Below, in pieces: positions 29,972 through 38,622 of a DNA stretch of 38,622 bases. Below the pieces are notes generated by a model. It searched no databases. It saw nothing but the letters and a program-made list of their open reading frames with translations, and was not told the origin of the DNA. The translations under genes and the position numbers were made by a program. The stretch is from Pleurotus ostreatus/Saccharomyces cerevisiae fusant (lineage: Eukaryota > Opisthokonta): positions 1 to 38,622 of the forward strand of contig JAMQCK010000207.1 of NCBI GenBank assembly GCA_024196135.1, written 5' to 3'. Position 1 is the stretch's first letter. Each line of letters starts with the position of its first letter.

Positions 29972-32900
29972 TCATTGAGTACCATGCCCATCGAACATGT
30001 CCTCCATTAGGCTCTTCTGCACGGCCTCCCAGTCGACGGCGCCGTTGCTGGCGTACAGGCTCTCGTAAGACGCCATCGACACGTTCGAGAAGAACGGCAC
30101 CAAGTCGCGCACGCTTTCAATCTGTCGTATGTTGGCGAGGAATGGTCGTCGGAGAGGGCGTGAGGCGTTGAAGGAGGTCACGCCGCCTGCGGGGCTGAAG
30201 AACCCGTTTCCGACGGATCCTGCAGGGAGGGCACCTGCGATTTCTGCGAGTTGGTCCATCATGGCTTCGGGGAATGCGTCTTCTGGGCGGTAGACGGCGT
30301 CGACAGTGTCGGTGATGAACATCCATTCGTGGCTGAGAAATTAGTTAGCAAGGCGGTTTCAGCACGACAAGACAGCGCTTACATCTGGAACTCTTCCGTC
30401 TGCAAGGTGACGAGCAGGTCGAGGCACTTGCATGCAGCGAGAAGTAATGGTAGATCGTCCGAGCCATCAGGCGGCAGATTCAACATCACCGACTCGAACA
30501 GTCGATACTTTACAGAGAGGTCAGCAGCAAATTCTCTAAAGTATCGATGAGATAACTCACCAATTCCGTTAACAAGACAGGCCAGAAGCTTGTCAAGTTA
30601 TGAGGCGAAAGTCTGCACAACAGGACTCGTACGCAGAGGTACACCTCGCTCTGTACTATGGGTGCGGTGACGTTCTTCAGCGTTTCGACAAGCTTCTCCT
30701 GGATGGTAGGTAGCTGCGTGATGAATCCGTTCTTGTCCCCGCAGAAGAGCGCGAAGGACAATCTGCGCAGCTGCAGGGAGCGCAGCAGTAACTCGTACTC
30801 CTTGTTCGTGAAGATGTTCGCGGAGGGCGCGACGGCGAGCTTGGCTATCAGGCAATGTCAGTAATGAGGACATCTGAAAGCAATTATGGGCATTCACATA
30901 ACAGTTCGGGGAACGCAGCCTTGTCCGAGTGGAAGAGCGACTTGACGATAGGCTTCCACTTCTCCGCTGTCTCAACCGAGGAGCTGAAGAAGCGGTTGTC
31001 GTTAAACAGCTCCACGACCGGAGCGCGCCACAGCTTGAGTGCAGCCGGGATGTGCGACATCTCTTGTATGATTGCGATGATGGGGTCTTCGACTTCCATT
31101 GGCCTGGTACTGTCAATGACTCGTGAGCCATTTCCCTATCTGCCGTACAGGATGAACGGACCTTGCTCTGCCCTTCGTGGCCGGGCTGACGATGTAGTAC
31201 GTGATATTGTTGCAAGCACTGACGACCTTGTCGTTGTCGAGCAGATACCGGCGGAGGTTGGGAAGAGCGGTCGATGCGAGATATTGAGTGATCTTCAAAA
31301 GGATGAGCGTTTGACCATCAGAGTACGAAGGCGCTTACCTCCACGATAAGCTCGTTCGGCGCTGTCGCTTTGGCCGTCTCATTGTTCAATGAAATCACGC
31401 TAGCGTTGGCCTTCTCGTCGACCTTCGCGTCTACTCAAGGTCAGACATAGAGACCAGAGAGATACTAAGCGCGTACCAGGTCGGGGCGACTCCCTGCCTG
31501 CGGTGCCCAGGGTATCCTTTGTCGACCGCCGTATCCAGGATCCTGAGTCGTACGAGCGCCCAACATACATGACGTTCGAGTCCAGAAGCTTGCCCAAGGA
31601 GTCTTGCAGCTCTTTGCGAACGCGTCGATCCTCCATTGCCGTCGTTTGCGTGAGCTTGTCCGCAAGTACTGTGATACACCTTGTACAGTTCGTCAAACTA
31701 AAGTATCAAGCTGAGGAGAAATGCGTACCTCAGGCCAGGGTAATGCTGAGGCTTGAACTCCTTAGAGCTACCGGTGATGTCTTTCACGAGCTGGACATAA
31801 CGTCCCCAGACTTGCAGCACTAGGGGGCCTTCCAGTCGCTCAAGGTACTGCTCGAGGAACTTGAACAAGACGGCGTCGGTGCTGGTATTTATGAGCAAAT
31901 CATTCATCGCAATGGTAATATCACTCACACGGCAGGATTGCTAGCTGCTCTTCGTGCCTTGTCCGAGGCCATCGTGACGCGCGTAGCTATACTATCGCAG
32001 ATCATAGACACCACGTTCTGTGCGCTGGTGAACAAGACATCGACAAGCTCCATCGTGGGGTCATCTGTTTCCTGTATGCCGGTCAGCCTCCGTTGCAATC
32101 TATCGTAGTTGGGCTCACCCGTTCTCGCATCCAGCACTCGACGATCGATTCAAAGACCTCGACGGGGTAGACGCGGTACAGATGCTCTAGCACGCGTCGA
32201 CACCGCAATCTTGTGCGAGTATAGATGAGGGAAAGTGAGTCGTCCGTCGACGATGAGTGTTCGGGTTGTGACCAAACGAAGTTTGACCACAACTGATGAA
32301 GAACCCGAACTGCATCGCGAAGCGCACGATAGCCAGGTGATTGCGTCTGGATTATGCGTGAGCGGGAAGACACGAGAGCGAGCATATATACTGACCGTGA
32401 GCTGCTCGTCTGCGCCAGCGTTCGCCGAGTCCGAACTGAAGACGCCAGAGACATAACCCAAGAGACCGCCGCCACTCTCTTGTGTTGGCTTCTCCGGTGA
32501 CATTCCATCGTCCTCTGCTGAGGACGGCTCGGACATGTACGCCAAACTCAGGAGCACCAAGCGCTCCAGCCCGTTCAGCAGCATCACAATTTCGGCATCC
32601 GTTGACGAAGACAAGGCGTCGAAGGCGAAGTTCTTTGCCCTCGCAGCAGCATCCAGAACGTCGCGCACAGACCCGCTTAGCTGTCGGCACAGACACTCGT
32701 TCAAAGGGTTCACCACGACTTGCAGCGCCGGCTGGAATGTCGGTACCGCCATCAGGATGAAGTCAAGCCAGTGCTGCAGAATGGGGCGATTGCTTGGTGT
32801 GCTGATGCCGTCGATGAGCGTCTGTACGAGCAGCGGGTTGACGGAATAAGCTGCGTTTTCTTCCGACTCCGTATGACTCATCGCGGACATGCTTGTGTTG

Positions 32901-35900
32901 TAGTCTGTCCCACGGCTGTGTCCTTGGATGATTGATGGCGCTTTCCTAGGCTGCACCGGGGTTGTTGCCGCGGAGACTAGCGAATGTAGGAGATGAAGGA
33001 GCTTGTTTTGCAAGTCGAGCCGCGATGCGTGCACGCAGAAGAACAACTTTCCAATGACGGCCGCCTCAACCACGCCAACGAACAAGGGGTCGATGTCGCC
33101 TCGCGAGATGATGCCCTGCAGAAGATCCACGGCGGTCGACTGTATGGCAACGTTGAAGGTCTGCATCGATGGTATGAGGGACTTTTTGGGCTCCGCTTGC
33201 AATAGCCGTAGGAAGTTCTCGATGAGCACATCCGCGTACGAGGTATCCGCGTCACCGCCGCTCTTCTCCAGTCTTGCAATCAAGTCCGCATTGGGCGTAC
33301 GCCTGACGGGCGTTGTTCGCACCGTCTTCGCAAAGCCCTGACCCCCGAAGCGCATGACGCTGAGCAGCAGGTCGAGGAGGTGCTGGATGTACCGCTGGTC
33401 GAAGGGCCGCTCGTACATAAAGCTTTGCAGCTCCTTTCCGTGGATCTTCGTCAGGGACGGGCTGCGACGGATGCCTGGGTCCAGGATGTCGAAGAGGATG
33501 GGATCGAGTACGCGCAGATACGACTTAAGGCTACAGCGCATCCAGGTCTCGCCGATGCGCCGAAGGGAAGGATCGTCGCTTTTGAGGGTCTCCAGGACGA
33601 TCATCATAGGCACCTTGAAGCGGAATCCGGGAAGCAGGGAATCGTCTGCATCATACAGTCAGAGAGGGAAGGGTTAATACGGCGGATACAACTTACCAGT
33701 TAGGCGCCACAGTATTCCAAATGCCTCGTATGCCTCCTGCACATTCCTATTCTGAGGCGAGGTCATCGTTTGCGCAATGATGGATTCGATGTGCGATCCA
33801 GGCGTGATCTCGTCGAGGGCCCAAATGAGGCTGACAGTCCGGACGTGGTAAACCGCGCAGTCGTTCCGCAGGTAACGCAGCAGCTTTGACATCAGCTTGA
33901 ACATGACCGGGCGCGAGTCGACGTTGATAGTGGGCTCCAATGTTTGCGCATGACACAATGAAGCAATTAAAGTGACAGTACGGTCGACTATGGTGAAATT
34001 GGTCGACTGTAGAGTAGGTCAGACAGCGTCTAGAGCACATCATAGACCAGCGGCCTCACCTCTCGCTCAAGAACGTGCAAAGCCACAGAAAGCCATTCGT
34101 CTGGGTTCCAGGAAACCTTCGTCGGCCCAGAGAGGAATTCGAGCAACTCGTCCAACATGAGCAGCATTCGCGAGTAAACCTCACGCGCCACCTCCGACGA
34201 CGCCGATTTGGCCAGGTGCTCAGTCAACGCCGTGAAGCTACCAAACACCGATGCGAACGGCGAGATGAACTCCGCTGACGCCTCGGGAACAGTGAATGCC
34301 GCCCGGGTGCCGTAGAAGGTGCACGCATAGGTGTATGGACGTTCCGTGACGCTTGCTTCCTGCATGGTGTCGCCTAGTTCGGGTCGGTTTAACAAGGAGT
34401 TGTGCGTGATATGCTGCAGCATCTCTTCGAGGAGCAGCATGGCTTCGCGCACTGCCGGGGACGATGCCTTGCTGTGGTGCTCTTGTAGATGTATCTGCAG
34501 CATGGGTTAGCGTCATCTTTTACAAACTCGGGGACTGGACCATACATGTATAACATCGACAATGGCAGCGAAGAGAATGGGCAGGTGAATTGTTTGCATC
34601 TCTTCATCCTGAGCGAAGGACTTCAGAACGAAGACCGTGAGTTGTATGGCCTCGGTTTTCTTGCCGTCCCCGATGATCTCAGACGTGATGCTACCCAGTA
34701 ATTGCTTGCACAGGATCTGAGGCTCGACAGCCTCATACAGCGTGCTCGCTGTCATGGCAATCTAGGGACGGCGTCAGCAAGCACTCCCGAAAATTGAATA
34801 GCACATTCACATCACTTGACGGGTCGTGCGACGCCTGCATCAACCGCTTCAGATCCAAAAGAGCATCGTACACCAGTGTCTCTGTCAGCGGCGCGCCGAC
34901 CTCCCACTTGTCCAAGAGCGAGATGAAGATCTTGAAGGGGCGTGACTCTGGGTATTCACCAGAAGGCGCGTCCATATCCTCCTTCAGCGTTTGTCGCAAC
35001 AATCCAAGCGCGTGCTCCTTGTAGTGTGCAATCTGCGCCTCGCTCTTCTCGTCAGAACCCAGAAGCCAAGTATACAGCCGTCGGTTCAGAGCAAGGTCGC
35101 GACGCAGGACCACGGACACAGCGGCACGCATGAGGATCGCTCTATCGGCAGGCTGCGCGCGGGTGACGGCGATAGAGTCAATCTTCATGGACTGTAACAG
35201 CAAGTCGAGGGCGCCACGGCGGACGAGGAGGTTGTCGTCTTCGAGCGCGGCAGCGAAAGCGCGAATCATCAGCCCGATATCGCGACCGACGACGTGCGTC
35301 ATGTCTTCTTGGGTATCGAATTTGGGCAGGCGGCGAGCGAGGAAGTTGAGGGACGTCCCGCGCGAGGCGGGAGAGGTGAGCATGACCAGCCATATGTTCT
35401 GGAAGAAGAATGAGGGGGAGACGGTCCCGGACAGGCGATCAAGGAGGCTGATGACCTACAAGGCGTAAGTTCGTGATGTGAAGGGGATGTGAGTATGAAC
35501 GCACCTTTTCGAAGAACTCGCCCGTCTCCTCTTCCAGGCCAGGAAGAAGCGCTAGGATGAAGGATTTCGTGACGGGGCGGAGTGCGCCTTGAAGAGGGAG
35601 ATAATGCACATCATAGAGGTTCAGAAGCGTGGGCTACGCGACGATTCAGTGGTTGGTTCATGGGGGGGCATTGAGCGCGTTACCTTGACTGAAGTTGCGG
35701 CGTATTCGAAGAAGGGGAACAGGCCCATAGACCAGAGGGGTAGATCGCGCCTCAAACCTTCAGACTGGGCATACATTCAGTACGCTGCTCAGAGTATAGC
35801 CCTATTACTCACCCCCAGTACAGCCAATATATGCGAATACACGTCCAGCGCGCGTTGATGTACACCATTCGGGAGGGCGGGATTCAAGCATTGCGCCAGG

Positions 35901-36158
35901 CGCTTCGCCACGATCACCTTGCGGGGGATCTCCTTGAACTGGTTGTACGTTTGGAAGGTCTACATATCGAGTCAGTCATCGTTCATGCCGAAGGGTATAG
36001 CGACGCACCTTGAGCAGCTGCTTCAAGAACGCAATGCAGTCTGCCCACTCGTGCACATTATCGAATGAGTTCAGGCACTTGTCGACCTGCTGCGTGTACT
36101 TCTTATACTTCGGGTCCGTCGCGAACGCCTGCTGCGCGACAACTGGGGTGAAGGGCAT
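29972..36158 (-). CDS. DOP1: DOP1 (Dopey) family membrane-traffic protein
   Basis: Large peripheral protein that works with Mon2 and the Neo1 flippase in recycling between endosomes and Golgi; in filamentous fungi it also affects growth and development. Nineteen exons close one frame of 1762 aa, the family's usual size: 36158-36009, 35959-35813, 35764-35684, 35633-35505, 35455-34811, 34761-34546, 34494-34060, 34006-33697, 33645-32396, 32346-32119, 32071-31929, 31881-31729, 31679-31477, 31430-31339, 31292-31162, 31103-30898, 30844-30561, 30507-30383, 30332-29972. The Dopey N-terminal domain is clear: DPKYKKYTQQVDKCLNSFD, EWADCIAFLKQLLK, PRKVIVAKRLAQCLNPALP, GVHQRALDVYSHIL, LPLWSMGLFPFFEYA and KSFILALLPGLEEE. 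The rest is helical repeats, ending with HEWMFITDTVDAVY in the C-terminal domain. Positions 34491-34600, 35460-35500 and the other gaps are introns. The start aligns with the expected N-terminus. Confidence 0.93.
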
Positions 36159-36569
36159 ATTATTTAGGTGAACGCATTCAAGAATATGGATAGCGCTCGT
36201 CAGCACGCGGATGGGAATAATCAGTGTCAGAAGACGGACCGCGCTCAGTCGTTCGCGCGGTCACCCACGCGGACCGCGTGCTGGCAGCGCCGGAGCCCGC
36301 GCCCACAACTTCCGAGAGCGTTGGGCCGGCTGACATGGAGGGAGGAGACAAGGAGGCCGCCATCGTCCGGGTCGGTGGCGACGCGCTGCGCTGTCTATGC
36401 CACGTGCGGCGACTGTATTGTACGGGGACAGCCTTTACAGTCAAACTGCCAACTTGTGCGGGCGCGTATGTCTAGTTCTATGATGGCAGCAAACCAGCAG
36501 TACAGCGGAAGAGCAGTACAATATCGCGATTAGTCCGTGCAAAGTTCGTGCGAGTATTATGTCCGTCCG
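36159..36569. other. Intergenic region upstream of DOP1
   Basis: About 410 bp between the PNPOx-like gene's stop and the DOP1 start; both are on the minus strand. The open frames across it are short and overlap on both strands. No core promoter motif stands out. Confidence 0.4.
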
Positions 36570-37256
36570 TCAGGCAAGAAGCTCACTCTCCCATATATCA
36601 TCCCTCGACCTCCAGTACCGCGTTCTCCGAGTCGAAGGCCATTCCTCCATCTCCAGGATCTCGACCTCAGTGGGGTCAATGACCACCAAGCCCATGTTGG
36701 ACTGCGCAGCGTGCTCTTCGACCTCCGGGCTATCCTCCGAACTGCCTGCCTCCTCCGCGGATATCGACGAGCCAGGGAGGCGACGAGACGCGAAGGACTT
36801 CCGCTGCCTTGCGTCCAGGCTGTGGTAGACCTCCTCTCTGAGCTTGTCCCAGTCAAATTTTTCGTCGGCCAGCGCCCGCAGTCCGCTGTTCGCCTCGGGT
36901 CGACGTATAGCGAATGCATAGTGCGGATATAGCGTATCTTGGGGGGTGGGGAGGATTGCCACTGTCCCGGCGATATGATACTGCTCTCCTGCATCGGGGA
37001 GGTGCCAGCTGAGTCGAATCTTGGAGTGCGCCAGCAGGTGTGCGAGCTTCGGGGTCCGCATGTCGACTGGAGCGACCAAGACAGGGTGCGAAGGGCAAGT
37101 TGCCGCAGAGACGAAGGAATGGAAGAAGAAAGAGCGAATGTATGGCCTGCTGGGGTCTGAGGCATCCAGGGAGGAGAGCTGCAGCATCCTGTTCGCCACG
37201 CTGGGAGATTTGCTGAGTGTATCTGCGATCGAGGTCTTCCACTGGGGTGCCTCCAT
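36570..37256 (-). CDS. PNPOx-like FMN-binding protein (Alr4036 type)
   Basis: Single-exon gene of 228 aa with the split-barrel fold of the pyridoxamine 5'-phosphate oxidase family, Alr4036 subgroup. MEAPQWKTSIADTLSKSP opens it in the usual way for this group. FFFHSFVSAATCPSHPVLVA and VDMRTPKLAHLLAHS (where family members read T-x-R-S-x-K) form the FMN-binding part. LSWHLPDAGEQYHIAGTVAI is the W-x-x-P-x-x-x-x-Q-x-R/Y-x-x-G block. FDWDKLREEVYHSLDARQRKSF is the F/W-x-x-x-R-x-x-x-W-x-x-L-S-x-x-x-R-x-x-F-like helix. The C-terminus ILEMEEWPSTRRTRYWRS fits the family's closing strand. Fungal members are flavoproteins without a settled substrate, so an oxidase role on pyridoxamine phosphate should not be assumed. 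Confidence 0.8.
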   Translation of the reverse strand: MEAPQWKTSIADTLSKSPSVANRMLQLSSLDASDPSRPYIRSFFFHSFVSAATCPSHPVLVAPVDMRTPKLAHLLAHSKIRLSWHLPDAGEQYHIAGTVAILPTPQDTLYPHYAFAIRRPEANSGLRALADEKFDWDKLREEVYHSLDARQRKSFASRRLPGSSISAEEAGSSEDSPEVEEHAAQSNMGLVVIDPTEVEILEMEEWPSTRRTRYWRSRDDIWESELLA

Positions 37257-37818
37257 GGTGGCGAGGTCGGAGGCTCTCTGCTCTCTTACCCCCTGCCCCG
37301 TTCTAAGGCCAGCTACTCACGGCGTCGTGGTAGGGGGTTGTAGGTAAAGACAGACCAGGATTCGATGAATCGCCAGGATTTCATATATCGCTAGCGCCGG
37401 TTAGTGTGCGCCTCGCCATAGATAAGTACCAACCAGTGACCCCAGCCACGGCGAAGACACAGTCATCGAACAGAGTTGTTGCCCCAGAGTCCGAGATAGG
37501 CCCTTGAGCGGAGGGGAACGCATTCCAGCGACATGTCGGTGAACAAATGTGGTTTGTCGCCAGTCAGCAACGTTGACCTCGTACTTTTCGGCATCCACCA
37601 ACTTGCTCGGTTTCCAACCGCTTTTCCGTTCCAGGATGCCGAAGTCTGGCAGGAGAAGAGAACATATGGCGTCTGTTACAGATCTAGAGCTGTCGTGGCT
37701 TGAATAAGCACAGAATGGGCCAAGGAAAAGGCCGAAATCGAATGAACGGAAGCCACATCTCCGCTTCCTCGAATTCCCGCGAGCTGTCAGTGCCGCTCAC
37801 AGCTTGTTTCTGCACACC
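37257..37818. other. Divergent intergenic region
   Basis: About 560 bp between the PNPOx-like gene (minus) and the charged nuclear-type gene (plus). One minus-strand frame (37601-37401) contains protein-like text but has no start, splice partner or homologue I recognise. Otherwise nothing is seen. Confidence 0.4.
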
Positions 37819-38622
37819 ATGGACGCCCCGACAATTTCCACGCTTCGTGAGGAGCAGACGCCTCCGCCCCCAACCCCGTCGTCAGCGGCGTCGCGCGGGG
37901 GTCCGACCCGCATTCGGCTGCTCATGAAGGAAGAGGGCGCGCCCGAAGTGAAAAAGGAACAGGGTAGCGACGTGGAGGACGAAGAGGAGGACCAGATGAT
38001 AGATGAGCTCGCCGACGACGACGAGCCCATGGCACCCGTTCCGGCGGCGGCGTCTGCTTCGGCTAAGCGCAAGCCGCCAGCCAAACCCAAGGCGCCACGG
38101 AAGGATACTAGCAAGGAAAAGATTGTCATTCCGCCAGGTGTGTACCCAATGAGCCCTCGCCTCGCAGACTGACCTGACCATTGCTGCAGTTCCTCAACCG
38201 ATCGAACCTCCTGTCGTTCAGACCCCTCCAGTGGAAGTCCCACCCCCCATACCCATGCACGAGTCCCCACCCAAAACTGTTCCCGCCAAACGCAAGCCTG
38301 CTGCCAAGAAGCCGGCTGCGGCGAATGGGAAGAGCAAAGCGAAGCGAGCCAGGTACGTCGACCTTTGCCCGACTCGACAAGACCAACCGCTTATTCCTCC
38401 GAAGGACGTCCAAAGCGGCTTCGCACAGAGGAGATGACACAGACCGCGCAAGCGAAGGTAAATCTATTGCGCCCCTTCTTGCTCGTCCGCTGACAAGCTT
38501 TAGCTGGGTATACCGCAACCGCCGCCTCCTCTCCCGGGAACACCATGTACTCTGGCCACACTCCCGAACCCGACTATGTCCCCACGCTGAGCCACCCACA
38601 TACCATGTCCGCGCCGCCTCAG
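37819..38622 (+). CDS. Charged, low-complexity, probably nuclear protein, 5' part (runs off the right edge)
   Basis: Exons 37819-38137, 38190-38352, 38405-38457 and 38504 to the edge keep one frame open, with introns of 46-52 bp. About 218 residues are visible. The N-terminus is Pro/Ser-rich, then an acidic run (DVEDEEEDQMIDELADDDE) is followed by Lys/Pro/Ala-rich stretches, SAKRKPPAKPKAPRK and AKRKPAAKKPAAANGKSKAK, that look like nuclear localisation or DNA/chromatin-contact segments. The visible end, GNTMYSGHTPEPDYVPTLSH, may be where a conserved region begins. The composition suggests a chromatin-associated factor, but no named domain is visible and I do not assign a family. Exon 3 can be read in another frame that ends at a stop just before 38595; I prefer the frame that stays open. 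Confidence 0.55.

Noticed and set aside
37401..37601. Minus-strand frame with protein-like text (VDAEKYEVNVADWRQTTFVH) upstream of the PNPOx-like gene
   Set aside because: I could not find a start, partner exons or a family. It may be a remnant, but the evidence is too thin to call.

Overview
The window is nuclear DNA of a filamentous basidiomycete, most likely an Agaricomycete (mushroom or bracket fungus). The genes are GC-rich and split by many introns of about 46-60 bp with GT..AG ends. Several exons are only 10-21 nt long. The protein set is fungal housekeeping (Dus2, mitochondrial MCC alpha, Dopey, RidA, Ssp120-like) mixed with lineage-specific genes. Most gene models below were assembled by hand: every junction was chosen so that the reading frame closes across all exons and, where I recognise the family, so that conserved blocks join.

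Positions 1-9993: the 5' end of a GH92 alpha-mannosidase gene runs off the left edge. A tRNA-dihydrouridine(20) synthase (Dus2) and the alpha subunit of methylcrotonoyl-CoA carboxylase follow, convergent to each other. A complete 17-exon GH92 gene then runs rightward. The two GH92 paralogues point away from each other and flank the two housekeeping genes.

Positions 9994-14905: about 4.9 kb with no gene I can name. It contains two diverged direct copies of a segment of about 1.3 kb, each with a TATA box on the minus strand.

Positions 14906-18399: two convergent, unannotated-looking genes whose products read as RNase III folds. The first has two such domains around a disordered, NLS-bearing linker, and only its first domain keeps the four catalytic acidic residues. 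The second gene encodes one degenerate domain. This is the most novel locus in the window.

Positions 19003-22592: a tandem pair of F-box-like/LRR-like genes. The left copy is frameshifted and the right copy is intact.

Positions 22937-29618: an MFS hexose-type transporter (minus) with a TATA box and a cluster of CreA-type motifs upstream, a divergent membrane-anchored protein of unknown function, a RidA/Mmf1 imine deaminase, an intron-containing tRNA-Lys(CUU), and an Ssp120/nucleobindin-like EF-hand protein.

Positions 29972-38622: a complete 19-exon DOP1 (Dopey) gene, a PNPOx-like flavoprotein (both minus), and the 5' part of an unidentified charged, probably nuclear protein that runs off the right edge.

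The neighbours do not form one pathway. GH92 mannosidases and the hexose transporter fit carbohydrate use. MCC alpha (leucine breakdown) and RidA (clearance of enamine/imine by-products) fit mitochondrial amino-acid metabolism. DOP1 and the Ssp120-like protein both belong to the secretory pathway.
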